64,000 nucleotides of DNA from Deltaproteobacteria bacterium (GTDB taxonomy: Bacteria > Desulfobacterota > Desulfobacteria > Desulfobacterales > UBA5852). Location of the stretch: NCBI GenBank assembly GCA_020444045.1, contig JAHLLS010000012.1, positions 100,477 through 164,476 on the forward strand, in the 5' to 3' direction. Within the stretch, counting starts at the first letter, position 1. Each line of letters begins with the position of its first letter. Below the pieces are notes generated by a model. That model did not search any database, was not told where the DNA came from, and saw nothing but the letters and a program-made list of their open reading frames with translations. The position numbers were made by a program, and so were the translations under genes. Below are positions 34,136 through 44,837 of the stretch, piece after piece.

Positions 34136-36424
34136 TCACTGGGGATCCACAATCGTTTCCGGTGCATCCGTTTCCGGCGAGGCGGATGCTTCCATGCGGT
34201 CCACGTTGCGAAAGCCCCGCGGCAGCTTGCGCCCCCGCCGGCCGCGCACTCCGACAAAGGCCTCCAGGCTGGCACCCTTGAGCGTCAGGTGCCGCTTGCC
34301 GGCATACACCACCAAGTCCCGGCCCGCCGGCAGGATATAGAGATACGACAAAAATTCCTCCCGGTCGCGGGCTTTGGCTTTGGGAATCTGGATCATTTTA
34401 TTGCCCTTGCCGCGAGGAATCTGGGGCAGGTCTTTCAACGGAAAAATTAAAAGCCGGCCAGCATTGCTGAGAACCACGACCTGATCCGACTCCACATCGT
34501 TCACCGCCAGGGGCGGCATGGGTTTGGCGCCGGCCGGCAGGGTGAGGACGACCTTGCCGCTGCGATTTTTGGTATAGAGATCGCCAAGCGTCACCAGAAA
34601 CCCATACCCGGCATCACTGGCCACCAAGTACTTCTGATCGTCCGCTCCCATCAGAATGGCCGTAAAGGTCTCCCCGGCCGCAGGCGTGAAACGGCCGGTC
34701 AGGGGCTCACCATACCCGCGGGCCGACGGCAGGGTATGCGCCGGCGCGGCATAGCTGCGGCCGGCGGAATCCATGAACATTACGGGCTGGTTGCTGCGGC
34801 CATAGGCGCAGGCTTTGAACGCGTCGCCGGCCTTGTAGCTCAGACTGGCTGGATCGATGTCATGGCCCTTGGCCGAACGCACCCAGCCCCCCTGGGAAAG
34901 AATAATGGTAATGTTTTCAGCGGGCACGAACTCATCCCGGCGCATGACCTGCGCCACGGCACGTGCCACGATGGGGGACCGGCGATCATCGCCGTATGCG
35001 CTGGCATCGGCTTTGAGTTCTTTGCGTACAAGGGTCTTCATCCGCTGGGACGAGGCCAGAGTTTTCTCGATCTGGGATTGTTCCGCGGCGAGGGTTTTCT
35101 GCTCGGCCTTGATCTTGATTTCTTCCAGTTTGGCCAGGTGCCGCAGCTTCATTTCCAGGATGGCTTCGGCCTGCTTGTCCGTCAAACCAAAACGCTCCAT
35201 CAGCACGGGCCCCGGGTGGTCCTCCCGCCGGATGATCCGGATGACCTCATCGATGTTCAGATAGGCGATCAGCAACCCTTCCAGCAGGTGAAGCCGCTGG
35301 TTGATCTTATCCAGTCGATGCTGCAGCCGGCGCCGCACCGTCTCGGTCCGAAAGACCAGCCATTCCTGCAGCAGCGCTTTGAGATTCATCACCTGGGGAC
35401 GGCCCTCGAGGCCAATGACGTTCATGTTGACCCGGTAGGTGCGCTCCAGGTCGGTCGTGGCGTAAAGATGCGCCATCAGCATCTCTTTATCCACCCGGTT
35501 GGAGCGGGGCACGATGACCAGCCGGGTGGGATCTTCGTGATCGGATTCGTCGCGCAGGTCCGCCACCATGGGTAGCTTCTTGGCCTGCATCTGGGCGGCG
35601 ATCTGCTCCAAAACCTTGGCCCCGGACACCTGATGCGGCAGGGCCGTCAGCACGATATCCCCGTTTTCAAAATGGTGGCAGGCCCGCATCCGGATCGAGC
35701 CGGTGCCGCGCTGGTAGAGCTGCAACAGTTCCGCCGGCGGTGTGATGATCTCCGCCGCCGTGGGGTAGTCCGGACCAGGCACGTGCGCCACCAGATCTTC
35801 GACCGTGGCCTTGGGGTGGTCCAGCAGGTGAATGCAAGCCGCCACGATTTCACGCACGTTGTGCGGGGGAATGTCGGTGGCCATCCCCACCGCAATCCCG
35901 GTGGTGCCGTTGAGCAGCACATGCGGCAGGCGGGCAGGCAGGACCTCGGGTTCTTTAAGAGTCCCGTCGAAATTGGGGATCCAGGCCACGGTTCCCTGGC
36001 CGACTTCCGAAAGCAGCACCTCCGCCATGGGCGAAAGCCGCGATTCGGTATACCGCATGGCGGCAAACGATTTCGGGTCATCCGGCGCGCCCCAGTTGCC
36101 CTGCCCGTCCACCAGGGGGTAGCGGTAAGAAAACGGCTGGGCCATCAACACCATGGCCTCGTAGCAGGCCGTATCCCCGTGGGGGTGGAATTTACCCAGG
36201 ACGTCGCCCACCGTGCGGGCGGATTTCTTATATTTGGCCGTGGCCTTCAACCCCAGCTCGGACATGGCGTAGATAATCCGACGCTGCACCGGCTTGAGGC
36301 CGTCGCCGATATGGGGAAGAGCCCGGTCCAGGATGACGTACATGGCGTATTCCCGGTAGGCCTTCTCGGTGAATGCTGCCAGGGGCATCCGTTCGATCGT
36401 GTCCGTAACCAACTCCGCTGTCAT
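34136..36424 (-). CDS. parC: DNA topoisomerase IV subunit A
   Basis: 762 residues, the ParC size (GyrA is longer). The breakage-reunion domain has the helix-turn-helix [36 protein letters not shown] and the catalytic tyrosine Y125 in [10 protein letters not shown]. The C-terminal beta-pinwheel is short and lacks the GyrA-box, as in ParC. Ribosome site GAAGGA before ATG 36424. It relaxes and decatenates DNA with ParE, encoded just upstream on the same strand; the 105-nt gap between them has no gene. Confidence 0.95.
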   Translation of the reverse strand: MTAELVTDTIERMPLAAFTEKAYREYAMYVILDRALPHIGDGLKPVQRRIIYAMSELGLKATAKYKKSARTVGDVLGKFHPHGDTACYEAMVLMAQPFSYRYPLVDGQGNWGAPDDPKSFAAMRYTESRLSPMAEVLLSEVGQGTVAWIPNFDGTLKEPEVLPARLPHVLLNGTTGIAVGMATDIPPHNVREIVAACIHLLDHPKATVEDLVAHVPGPDYPTAAEIITPPAELLQLYQRGTGSIRMRACHHFENGDIVLTALPHQVSGAKVLEQIAAQMQAKKLPMVADLRDESDHEDPTRLVIVPRSNRVDKEMLMAHLYATTDLERTYRVNMNVIGLEGRPQVMNLKALLQEWLVFRTETVRRRLQHRLDKINQRLHLLEGLLIAYLNIDEVIRIIRREDHPGPVLMERFGLTDKQAEAILEMKLRHLAKLEEIKIKAEQKTLAAEQSQIEKTLASSQRMKTLVRKELKADASAYGDDRRSPIVARAVAQVMRRDEFVPAENITIILSQGGWVRSAKGHDIDPASLSYKAGDAFKACAYGRSNQPVMFMDSAGRSYAAPAHTLPSARGYGEPLTGRFTPAAGETFTAILMGADDQKYLVASDAGYGFLVTLGDLYTKNRSGKVVLTLPAGAKPMPPLAVNDVESDQVVVLSNAGRLLIFPLKDLPQIPRGKGNKMIQIPKAKARDREEFLSYLYILPAGRDLVVYAGKRHLTLKGASLEAFVGVRGRRGRKLPRGFRNVDRMEASASPETDAPETIVDPQ

Positions 36425-36529
36425 GGAAACCTTTCCTTCACCTGATAATTTTTTCCGGGTGGAAAATCAGCGCGCCCGCCCGAATCGGTGCGCATACCCG
36501 CCTGCTCCGCAAAAAACCACCACGCCATT

Positions 36530-38428
36530 TTAGGGCGCCAACGCGCCGTCTTCGACTGCCAGGCCGCCGACCTCCAGCCATTTCCGGCGGTCAGCCGCCC
36601 GTTTTTTGGCCAGCAGCAGATCGAGCACTTGGTTGTCATCGCCCTCCGCCTGGAGTTGAACCAACCGGCGGGTATCGGGCGCCATGGTGGTTTCACGCAA
36701 CTGGAGCGGGTTCATTTCCCCCAGCCCTTTGAAGCGCACCACGTTGACGGTCTGCTTCTTGCCCTTGGCCGTAATGCGCTTGAGGGTGGCGTCCCGCTCA
36801 TCGTCGTCCAGGGCATAATATACCGATTTACCGACATCGATCCGGTAGAGCGGCGGCATGGCCACATAGATGTGTCCGGCTTCCACCAGCGGCCGGAAAT
36901 GTCGCAGGAACAGGGCGCACAGCAGGGTGGCGATGTGGAGGCCGTCCGAGTCGGCATCCGCCAGGATGCAGATTTTACCGTAGCGCAATCCCTCCAGGTT
37001 GTCGGATGCGGGATCGATGCCGATGGCCACCGATATGTCATGAATTTCATTGGAACTGAGAATCATGGCCGAGTCGACTTCCCAAGTATTCAGGATCTTG
37101 CCCCGCAAGGGCATGATGGCCTGGAACTGGCGGTCGCGGGCCTGTTTGGCGGATCCCCCGGCGGAATCCCCTTCCACCAGGAACAGCTCGCCGCGGGCCG
37201 AATCCTGGCTGACACAGTCCGCCAGTTTGCCGGGCAGAGCCGGACCGGCCGTCACTTTTTTGCGGGCCACCACTTTGCTGGCCTTCAACCGCCGCTGAGC
37301 GCTGTTGATGGCCAACTCGGCAATTTTCTCCGCATCTTCAATGTGCTGGTTCAGCCACAGGCTGAACGCATCCTTGACCGCCCCCGAGACGAAGGCGGCA
37401 CAGTGCCGTGACGCCAGACGTTCCTTGGTCTGGCCGGAAAACTGGGGTTCGAGCATCTTGACCGACAGGATGTAGCTGCAGCGGTCCCAGACATCTTCGG
37501 GGGCCAGCTTAACGCCGCGCGGCAGCAGTTTGTGGATCTCGCAGAATTCCCGCAGGGACGCCAGCAGACCGCTGCGGAACCCGTTGACATGGGTTCCCCC
37601 CTGAGGAGTCGGGATGAGGTTGACGTAGCTTTCGCAAACCGCATCGCCGCCTTCCGGCAGCCAGACCACCGCCCAGGACACGGTGCCGTCTTCCTCCTTG
37701 TACTCCCCCACCAAGGGTTCTTCCGGCAGCAGCAGACTGTCGAACAGGCTGTCGTTCAGATAATCGCGAAAGCCGTCTTCATAGTGCCATTCCTCGCGCT
37801 CGTTGGTCTGCTGGTTGGTGAAGCGCACCCGCAGACCGGGGCACAGAACCGCTTTGGCCTTCAAGGTGTGCTTCAGGCGCTTTACGGAAAAACGCGGGGT
37901 GTCGAAATATTTCGGGTCCGGCCAGAAATGAACCGATGTGCCGGTATTGCGGGGCCCGACCTGGCCGACTTCCCTCAGTTCGGAGGTTTTTTCACCATTT
38001 TCAAAGGTAATCTGATACTGACGCCCGCCGCGTCGGATGTCCACCGTCAGGCGGGTGGACAGGCCATTGACCACGGACACCCCGACGCCGTGCAGGCCGC
38101 CGGAAAACATATAATTTTTGTTAGAAAACTTGGCGCCCGCATGCAGGCGCGTCATGATGACCTCCACGCCCGAAACCCCTTCTTCGGGATGCAGATCGAT
38201 GGGCATGCCGCGGCCGTTGTCGGTCACCTCAAGGGAGTTGTCCTCGTAGAGCACCACGTCAATCCGGTTGGCAAAACCGGCAATCGCCTCGTCCACGCTG
38301 TTGTCGATGGCCTCCTGGCCCAGATGGTTGGGCCGCAGCGTGTCGGTATACATCCCCGGACGGCGTTTCACCGGATCCAGACCGCTCAGGACTTCGATGG
38401 ATTCAGCAGTGTAGCTATTGGCATTCAT
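36530..38428 (-). CDS. parE: DNA topoisomerase IV subunit B
   Basis: 632 residues, matching ParE rather than GyrB, which is longer. The GHKL ATPase is complete: the N-terminal YTAESIEVLSGLDPVKRRPGMYTDT, EAIDNSVDEAIAGFA, VTDNGRGMPID and SGGLHGVGVSVVNGLS. The Toprim domain shows FLVEGDSAGGSAKQARDRQFQAIMPLRGKILN and ILADADSDGLHI. AGAGGA lies before ATG 38428. Upstream of parC; together they form topoisomerase IV. Confidence 0.95.
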   Translation of the reverse strand: MNANSYTAESIEVLSGLDPVKRRPGMYTDTLRPNHLGQEAIDNSVDEAIAGFANRIDVVLYEDNSLEVTDNGRGMPIDLHPEEGVSGVEVIMTRLHAGAKFSNKNYMFSGGLHGVGVSVVNGLSTRLTVDIRRGGRQYQITFENGEKTSELREVGQVGPRNTGTSVHFWPDPKYFDTPRFSVKRLKHTLKAKAVLCPGLRVRFTNQQTNEREEWHYEDGFRDYLNDSLFDSLLLPEEPLVGEYKEEDGTVSWAVVWLPEGGDAVCESYVNLIPTPQGGTHVNGFRSGLLASLREFCEIHKLLPRGVKLAPEDVWDRCSYILSVKMLEPQFSGQTKERLASRHCAAFVSGAVKDAFSLWLNQHIEDAEKIAELAINSAQRRLKASKVVARKKVTAGPALPGKLADCVSQDSARGELFLVEGDSAGGSAKQARDRQFQAIMPLRGKILNTWEVDSAMILSSNEIHDISVAIGIDPASDNLEGLRYGKICILADADSDGLHIATLLCALFLRHFRPLVEAGHIYVAMPPLYRIDVGKSVYYALDDDERDATLKRITAKGKKQTVNVVRFKGLGEMNPLQLRETTMAPDTRRLVQLQAEGDDNQVLDLLLAKKRAADRRKWLEVGGLAVEDGALAP

Positions 38429-38569
38429 GCAAACGTTCCTCTGGTTAACAACAAGTTGCCGGTCAACGGCAAATTCTCACGACCGGATCGGCGCGTACCA
38501 TACCGCATCTGGCTTTTTTTTCAATTCGTTTTTCCCCGACCGGGGCGGGATGGGATAAAGGACCACTCA

Positions 38570-38585
38570 GGTGCCCCGGGGCACC
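38570..38585. other. 16-bp perfect palindrome downstream of the AI-2E family gene
   Basis: GGTGCCCCGGGGCACC, 20 nt beyond the stop of the transporter gene, with a second short dyad (CCCCGACCGGGG) at 38534. No U-run follows, so it is not a classical terminator. Confidence 0.4.
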
Positions 38586-38604
38586 GTCGAATCGCGGAAC
38601 AGCT

Positions 38605-39723
38605 TCAGGGCATGTCGTTCATGGGTCCGTCCACAGGGGCGGCCGGCAAGCCGCCCTCCGCGTCCGGGTCTTTTCCCAGGTTGCGCATCCAGACCTTGAT
38701 CACGGCATGGAAAAGGGTTGCCAGCGGGATCGCGAAGAGCAACCCTATCATGCCCCACAACCCGCCGAATATAAGCACGGCAACGATAATGGCCACGGGG
38801 TGCAGGTTGACCACCCGGGACAGCAGCAGGGGCGCCAGCAAATTTCCGTCAAAAATTTGGATGATCCCGTAAGCCAGCATGACGTACAGCGTTTCGGCCG
38901 TGGCGCCCCATTGGAAAAATGCGATCAGTGCTACCGGAAAAGCAATCACGGTGACACCGATGTAAGGCACGAGTACTGAAAGACCGGTCAGGAGCGCCAA
39001 CAGCACCGAGAACCCGAGCCCCATGGTTTTAAAAACGACATAGCTGATGCTGCCGACAATGATGATTTCCAGAATTTTGCCGCGCACGTAGTTGGCGAAC
39101 TGCCGGTTGACTTCCAGCCAGACTTCCCGGGCCAGTCCGCGGTTGTCCGGCAGAAAGGATTTCACCCAATCGATGATCACCTGTTTGTCCATCAGAAAGA
39201 AAAACACCATCAGGGGCACCAGGATTAGATAGATGATTCCCGATATGACCCCGCGCACCGACGCCAGCGAAAAAGACAGGATATTCTGGGCAAAGCCCGT
39301 GATCTGACTGCTCAGGGAACCGGTGATCTGTTGGATCTGGACCACCGTAATGTAATCCGGATATTTTTCAGGCAGCTGCATTAAAAGATGCTGCCCCTTG
39401 GCGAACATGGCCGGCAACTGTTGCACCAACTGCCCGATCTGGCGTGAAATCAACGGCAGCAGGACGACCAGCAGGGTCAGGAAAGAGAGCATGAAAAAAA
39501 TAAACACGATGAGCACCGCTGCGTAGCGGGGGACCCGGCGCCTGGTCAGCAAGGTAATGACGCCCTCCAGCAGGTAGGCGATGACAATGGCTGCCAATAC
39601 CGGGGCCAGCATCTCGCCCAGGAGTATGACCAGCGCGAACCCGACAATCAGCAACAACCAGAGGATGGCCATTTGGGGATTACTGAAATAGCGATGGATC
39701 CAGGTGCGAATAAGCTGATTCAT
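38605..39723 (-). CDS. AI-2E family (PerM/TqsA-like) membrane transporter
   Basis: 372 residues with about eight membrane helices. The family pattern is visible: an N-terminal pair, a long amphipathic section (LLPLISRQIGQLVQQLPAMFAKGQHLLMQLPEKY), then SVLVPYIGVTVIAFPVALIAFFQWG and the conserved C-terminal LLFAIPLATLFHAVI. Members export autoinducer-2 or other small molecules or act as Na+/H+ antiporters; the substrate is not known. Inner membrane. A 16-bp perfect palindrome lies just downstream (38570). Confidence 0.85.
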   Translation of the reverse strand: MNQLIRTWIHRYFSNPQMAILWLLLIVGFALVILLGEMLAPVLAAIVIAYLLEGVITLLTRRRVPRYAAVLIVFIFFMLSFLTLLVVLLPLISRQIGQLVQQLPAMFAKGQHLLMQLPEKYPDYITVVQIQQITGSLSSQITGFAQNILSFSLASVRGVISGIIYLILVPLMVFFFLMDKQVIIDWVKSFLPDNRGLAREVWLEVNRQFANYVRGKILEIIIVGSISYVVFKTMGLGFSVLLALLTGLSVLVPYIGVTVIAFPVALIAFFQWGATAETLYVMLAYGIIQIFDGNLLAPLLLSRVVNLHPVAIIVAVLIFGGLWGMIGLLFAIPLATLFHAVIKVWMRNLGKDPDAEGGLPAAPVDGPMNDMP

Positions 39724-39906
39724 GCTGCGGCTACCCCAATATGATGATGTTGCGCCAAATCGAATACCTGCCGTGTGCGGTTTTTAACGGAATGGACAGG
39801 CCTTGATCCTGTGGTTTCGGTAAAACGGTCAATGCTGACGGTACCCAAATGGTTCGCCACGGTCCTCAAGACTCCGGGCGAACGTATGACGAAACCAAAA
39901 TTCTTG

Positions 39907-40743
39907 TCAAATGAAATACCCGCCGGAACCGGCCTTTTCCGCCAGCCAAGGCCGGCAGGCGGGCAGTGTGCGAAGGATCGTCTCCCAGGCAGCGGCCGGT
40001 TGCGCCGAATCGCCGGCCAGCAGCCGGATAAAGGCCTGAGGCAACGTCGGCGAAAAAACCATTCGGCGTTCCGTCTCCTGCGGCAAGGGCAGATCGAGGC
40101 CGTAGGCGTGCAGCCCGAGCCGCTCGAAGCCAGCTGTTTCCCGCAGGTAGCGCAGGGATCGCGGCGAGCCATAGCGCCGGTCCCCGACCACCGGGTGCCC
40201 CGCCAGTTTGGCATGGCGGCGGATCTGGTGTTTACGGCCGGTCAGGGGCGCGCAGGCCACCAGGCTGTAGTGCGCACTGTGCTGCATCACCTGAAAGGCC
40301 GTCCGACTGGCCACCCGCTTGCCGTTGCCGGAGGGGTTGTTCCGTCCCCCGCTGGACTGGGCCAGGGGAAAAACCCAGCGTCCGCTTCTCTGATCACCCG
40401 TCGATACCTTCAACCGCCCGTGCAAAATGGCCAGATAGCCTTTTCCGATCCGGCGCGCCTGAAACGCTTCACCGTAATAGTGCAGCACCGGCGCACTGCA
40501 GCACAACAGCACCAGGCCGCTGGTATCACGATCCAGACGGTGCGGGGCGTGAACGCCCGCCGCCGGAATGAAACCCGCCTTTTCGGCCAGCTGCGTATCC
40601 CCGATCAGCATGGTGGTCACGCGGGAGCACAAATCCTGCCCGGGATCATTGTGCACGCTGATTCCGACCGGCTTGTCCACCACCAGCCACCCCGGGCCGG
40701 CGGCCGCAACCAGCAGGCTATCGGGCGTTGCGGCATTCTTCAT
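39907..40743 (-). CDS. RluA-family pseudouridine synthase
   Basis: 278 residues from ATG 40743, with GAGGATT upstream; the frame opens at 40809. Catalytic motif HAPHRLDRDTSGLVLL contains the essential Asp, and GRKHQIRRHAKLAGHPVVGDRRYG is the family's second landmark. It isomerises uridine in rRNA or tRNA; the exact site cannot be set. There is no S4 domain. Transcribed divergently from the YheT-type hydrolase. Confidence 0.92.
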   Translation of the reverse strand: MKNAATPDSLLVAAAGPGWLVVDKPVGISVHNDPGQDLCSRVTTMLIGDTQLAEKAGFIPAAGVHAPHRLDRDTSGLVLLCCSAPVLHYYGEAFQARRIGKGYLAILHGRLKVSTGDQRSGRWVFPLAQSSGGRNNPSGNGKRVASRTAFQVMQHSAHYSLVACAPLTGRKHQIRRHAKLAGHPVVGDRRYGSPRSLRYLRETAGFERLGLHAYGLDLPLPQETERRMVFSPTLPQAFIRLLAGDSAQPAAAWETILRTLPACRPWLAEKAGSGGYFI

Positions 40744-40917
40744 AGAATCCTCTTTATCCGGCCAGCACCACGCAAAGATCGCAACGCCTCCACGATAGGG
40801 TTCTCCCATGAACCAGCAATCAAAACTTGCAAATTGCGCGGAATCCGGCTATCGCGGCTGGCTTAATGCTTTTGTTCTTAAATAGTGCAAGGGTAACCCA
40901 TTTCGCCGGGAAGTGCC

Positions 40918-41943
40918 ATGCCCATTATACGGCCCTCCACCTACCGATCTTCGCCGCTGATGGCCAACGGCCACCTGCAGACCATTCTGCCGTCCCTGCT
41001 GCGTCGCGTGAATGGCGTTCGCTATCGACGCGAACGCATTGCTACCCCGGATGATGATTTCATCGACCTGGACTGGTCCCGGCGTGGCAGCCGCCACCTG
41101 GCCCTGCTCTGCCACGGCCTGGAAGGCAGTTCCCGGGCCAGTTACATGCGGGGCATGGCGCGCGCCCTCAATCAGGCCGGCTGGGATGCCGTGGCCTATA
41201 ACTACCGGGGCTGCAGCGGAACCATCAACCGTCAGTTGCGGGCCTACCACAGCGGGGCCACCGACGACCTCGCTGTGGTCCATCGCCACATCACCGCGAC
41301 GCAGACCTACCACAGCATCGGATTTGTCGGATTCAGCCTGGGTGGCAATTTAGTGTTAAAGTACCTGGGCGAAAACGCCTCGTCCCTGGACCCGGAGGGG
41401 CATTGGGCCGCTGCGGTTTCCGTCCCATGCGACCTCAAGGCCAGCGCCCGGCAGCTCGATCGGGCCGTCAATCAGGTCTATAATTGGCGTTTTTTGCGAA
41501 CCCTGACAGCCAAAGCCCGCTGGAAGGCGCGTCGCTATCCCGGGTGTATCGATACCTCACGGCTGATCTCGGTTCGCTCCCTTAAAGGCTTCGACGACGT
41601 CTATACCGCCCCGGTCCACGGATTCCGCGATGCCGAAGATTATTGGCGGCGCTGCAGCGCCCTTGGATTTTTAAAAGATATCCGGGTACCGACACTGCTC
41701 ATCAATGCCTTGAACGACCCGTTCCTGGCCCCCACCTGCTTTCCCTATGCTGCGGCCCGCCGCAATGACAGCCTGTTTCTGGAAACGCCCGCTTCCGGCG
41801 GTCATGTCGGATTTCTTCCTTCCAATCCCAGACAACCCTTCTGGCACGAAGCCCGGGTGGTGCAGTTTGCCGGGGCCCACCACGCCGGCCGCGTCCCACC
41901 CAGGACTTTCCGGATTAAATCGGATCGTCCCTTTAATTCCTGA
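40918..41943 (+). CDS. YheT-family alpha/beta hydrolase
   Basis: 341 residues. The N-terminal STYRSSPLMANGHLQTILPSLLRRV and DDDFIDLDWSR are typical of the YheT/UPF0017 family of predicted carboxylesterases. The nucleophile elbow is GFSLGGNLVLKYLGE, the acid residue lies in INALNDPFLAP, and the His in GGHVGFL. Cytoplasmic; the natural ester substrate is unknown. GGGAAG lies before ATG 40918. Confidence 0.9.
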   Translation: MPIIRPSTYRSSPLMANGHLQTILPSLLRRVNGVRYRRERIATPDDDFIDLDWSRRGSRHLALLCHGLEGSSRASYMRGMARALNQAGWDAVAYNYRGCSGTINRQLRAYHSGATDDLAVVHRHITATQTYHSIGFVGFSLGGNLVLKYLGENASSLDPEGHWAAAVSVPCDLKASARQLDRAVNQVYNWRFLRTLTAKARWKARRYPGCIDTSRLISVRSLKGFDDVYTAPVHGFRDAEDYWRRCSALGFLKDIRVPTLLINALNDPFLAPTCFPYAAARRNDSLFLETPASGGHVGFLPSNPRQPFWHEARVVQFAGAHHAGRVPPRTFRIKSDRPFNS

Positions 41944-42276
41944 GGAATCAGGATGACGCAAGTTCCCCTGAATCATGTGTGCTCCCCCCTTTTTTCCCAT
42001 TTGCCGCAATGCCAGATGCATTTACGTTCCGGAACTGATTGACAGCGGCCCCTGTTTTATGCCAATTTAGCCGTTTTGTTTTTAGCCTGGGGAATTAATT
42101 GAACAAATAGCAACCATCGTGCCGCGCGTTTTTCCATCGATGCGCCTGCTGACGGCGTGATAGCGAAATTCCCTGAACACGCCGACCCATGGGGTGCGCC
42201 ATGGTTGCCATCGTGGTGGAATATCACCGCCTAACCGGCCGGAAACACGACCGGCAAAGACATAAAAGGATATTCA

Positions 42277-44133
42277 ATGCTGAAGAAATGGCCCCTTACG
42301 CTTGCCCTACTTGCCGTCCCCTGCCTGGCATGGGCGGAAAGCGGCCACCCGGCCGTTGCCGCCAGCGCCATGGCAGGTACTTTCTGGGGCATTACCGCCC
42401 TCGTCCTCTTTGTTTTGGCGTACTCCCTGGTGCCGCTGGAGAATACGATCCACCTGCGCAAAAGCAAACCGGTGCTGTTCGCGGCCGGCATTATCTGGGT
42501 GCTGGTGGCGGTGGCTTACGGCCGTGCCGGCGACACCCATAGCGCCCACGTGGCCCTGCAGCAAAGCCTGCTCGAATATGCCGAACTATTCCTCTTTCTG
42601 CTGGCGGCCATGACCTACATCAACGCCATGGAAGAGCGCAATGTCTTCCAAACGTTGCGGGCTTTTCTGGTGTCGCGCGGGTTTTCCCTGCTGAAAATTT
42701 TCTGGATCACCGGCCTTCTGGCCTTCTTTATTTCGCCGATTGCCGACAATCTGACCACGGCCCTTTTGATGGGGGCGGTGGTCATGGCCGTGGGCGGCAA
42801 GAACAAACGCTTTATCACCATCGCCTGCATCAATATCGTGGTCGCCGCCAACGCCGGCGGCGCCTTTTCGCCGTTCGGCGATATCACCACCCTCATGGTC
42901 TGGCAGAATGGCAAAGTGGCTTTCACCCAGTTTTTCAACATCTTCATTCCTTCGGTGATCAACTGGCTGATCCCGGCGGCCTGCATGAGCTTTGCCATCG
43001 GCAAGGACTCTCCCGAAAAACTCAGTGAAACGATCGAGATGAAATACGGCGCCAAGCCCATGATGGTCCTTTTTTTGCTGACCATCACCACCGCCGTTTG
43101 TTTCCACAATTTCCTGCACCTGCCGCCGGCGGCCGGCATGATGCTGGGCCTGGGCTATCTGGGGGCCTTTTCCTATCACGTCAAACGCCACGAGGGGCGC
43201 ACGATGAGCTATGACCGCATCCTGGGAGTCAAATATGACCAACCCATCGGAACGGTCGTCCCTTCGAGCAAACAGGAGAGTGCCGTCGCCCAAATCGTCG
43301 AGAACTATCCCCATGCCGCCTTTGCCATCGATACCAACCATCAGATCACGCACTGGAACAAGGGCATGGAAAAAATGACCGGTGTACCCGCTGCCGAACG
43401 GGTGGGTACGAGCAAACAGTGGTCGCCATTCTACGAACAAAAACGCCGCATCCTGGCCGACCTGATCGTGGATGAAATGCCGGAAGAGGACTACGACCGG
43501 CACTATCCCGGTCGGCATCGTGAGAATCCCGAAAAATCCGCCACCTATGACGCGGCGGATTTTTTCCCGACCATCGGTGAAGAAGGCCAGTGGTTGACCT
43601 TCTCCGCCGCCCCCATCAAGGATGAAACCGGCCGGACCATCGGGGCCATCGAGGTCATTCGGGAAGTGGAGGAAAAGCAGCGTGAGGCCGAACATTTCGA
43701 CCTGATGAAAAAAATCGCCCGGGCCGAATGGGACACCCTGCTTTTTTTCTACGGCGTCATTCTCTGTGTCGGGGGCCTCTCCCAATTCGGCTACCTGGGC
43801 ATCCTCTCCGAGTACGCCTATACCGATCTGGGCGCCACCACGGCCAACGCACTGGTGGGCATCCTTTCCGCCATCGTGGACAACATTCCCGTCATGTTCG
43901 CGGTGCTGACCATGGACCCGGCCATGTCACTGGGGCAATGGCTGCTGGTCACCCTCACCGCCGGGGTGGGCGGGAGCCTGCTGGCCATCGGCTCGGCCGC
44001 CGGTGTGGCCCTGATGGGCACGGCGCGGGGCACCTACACCTTCGGCGCCCACCTCAAATGGACCCCGGTGATCGGTCTCGGCTATGCCGCCAGCATCGTC
44101 TGCCACCTCTGGCTCAATGCGCATCTGATGTAG
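42277..44133 (+). CDS. nhaD: NhaD-type Na+/H+ antiporter with an inserted PAS domain
   Basis: 618 residues, about 140 longer than usual NhaD (near 480). A signal-like N-terminus (AWA/ES) and about 11 membrane helices; the NhaD core is intact: FFISPIADNLTTALLMGAVV, NAGGAFSPFGDITTLMVWQ, FHNFLHLPPAAGMMLGLGYL, AEWDTLLFFYGV and SAIVDNIPVMFAVLTMDP. A PAS domain (about 337-475: NYPHAAFAIDTNHQITHWNKGMEKMTG, then FSAAPIKDETGRTIGAIEVIREV) is inserted in the cytoplasmic loop before AEWDTLL, and could gate transport. AAAAGGA precedes the ATG. The 333 nt upstream show no gene. Confidence 0.9.
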   Translation: MLKKWPLTLALLAVPCLAWAESGHPAVAASAMAGTFWGITALVLFVLAYSLVPLENTIHLRKSKPVLFAAGIIWVLVAVAYGRAGDTHSAHVALQQSLLEYAELFLFLLAAMTYINAMEERNVFQTLRAFLVSRGFSLLKIFWITGLLAFFISPIADNLTTALLMGAVVMAVGGKNKRFITIACINIVVAANAGGAFSPFGDITTLMVWQNGKVAFTQFFNIFIPSVINWLIPAACMSFAIGKDSPEKLSETIEMKYGAKPMMVLFLLTITTAVCFHNFLHLPPAAGMMLGLGYLGAFSYHVKRHEGRTMSYDRILGVKYDQPIGTVVPSSKQESAVAQIVENYPHAAFAIDTNHQITHWNKGMEKMTGVPAAERVGTSKQWSPFYEQKRRILADLIVDEMPEEDYDRHYPGRHRENPEKSATYDAADFFPTIGEEGQWLTFSAAPIKDETGRTIGAIEVIREVEEKQREAEHFDLMKKIARAEWDTLLFFYGVILCVGGLSQFGYLGILSEYAYTDLGATTANALVGILSAIVDNIPVMFAVLTMDPAMSLGQWLLVTLTAGVGGSLLAIGSAAGVALMGTARGTYTFGAHLKWTPVIGLGYAASIVCHLWLNAHLM

Positions 44134-44156
44134 GGGTCGCCATACCAAGCAAATCG

Positions 44157-44190
44157 AAACGGGGGCTGAAAGCAGCCCCCGTTTCTTGTG
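44157..44190 (+). terminator. Terminator after the antiporter gene
   Basis: AAACGGGGGCTG (44157-44168), loop AAAG, CAGCCCCCGTTT (44173-44184), then TCTTGT. A perfect 12-bp stem 24 nt after the nhaD stop. Confidence 0.75.
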
Positions 44191-44253
44191 GTCGGTTCCG
44201 ACATCGCTTTTTCATATAATGGCAGTAGCTTCTCCTGGTAAAAAACGAACCCC

Positions 44254-44736
44254 TCATTCCTTCATATTTTTTTTCCATATTGGCATACCGGCTGCAGGGA
44301 CCGCTTCCGGATCATAGCAGAAAAGCTCGCAGGCCAGGCACTCGGAAGGCTCCAGGTGGTCGGTGACGATAGCGTAAATTTCGTCTGCCAACTGATCGGC
44401 CCCGGCCATGGAGGTGTAAGGAAGAATGATGCCCAGTTGGTTCTCATCGTACCAGCCGATTTCGTCGATGGCTCGGATGCGCTGGCGGATCGTGGTGATG
44501 GCCCGGCCAATTCGCTCGTCTTCTTCACTTTTGATCGCCAGCGACAGGATCAAAAGCGAATATTTGTGATCACTCCGGTCTGACCGATAGCGCTCCTTTG
44601 TGATGGCCCGCTGAAATGCCTCCTTGCCCGCAAGAAGATCGACCGACGAATTCCTGGACGATTTAAAAAAACCCACACGCAGTCTCCGTTCATTGTTGCT
44701 TGTCACTAAAATAGATCCACTCCGTGAATTATACAT
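44254..44736 (-). CDS. Degenerate GGDEF-like domain protein
   Basis: 160 residues with AAGGGA before ATG 44736. The segment YSLLILSLAIKSEEDERIGRAITTIRQRIRAIDEIGWYDENQLGIILPYTSMAGADQLADEIYAIV follows the GGDEF core but lacks the GG(D/E)EF active-site signature; WYDENQLGIILP takes its place. Such domains usually sense or bind rather than make cyclic di-GMP. The Cys-containing C-terminus (SECLACELFCYD) is unusual. Divergent from the GntR operon. Confidence 0.7.
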   Translation of the reverse strand: MYNSRSGSILVTSNNERRLRVGFFKSSRNSSVDLLAGKEAFQRAITKERYRSDRSDHKYSLLILSLAIKSEEDERIGRAITTIRQRIRAIDEIGWYDENQLGIILPYTSMAGADQLADEIYAIVTDHLEPSECLACELFCYDPEAVPAAGMPIWKKNMKE

Positions 44737-44837
44737 GGAATCCCTTGCAGATCAACCGTCGGTTGCCTTCCAATGACCCCCCACGCATCCGAAGCCCCCC
44801 CTTTTGTACCGGCGGGCTGGTCGGTCGACACACGTTC

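Noticed and set aside
38534..38585. Palindromes after the AI-2E family gene as a terminator
   Set aside because: No U-run follows on the gene's strand, so only the dyads were recorded.
42586..43785. 399-codon minus-strand frame opposite the antiporter gene
   Set aside because: The plus strand encodes intact NhaD motifs; the minus frame is composition-driven.
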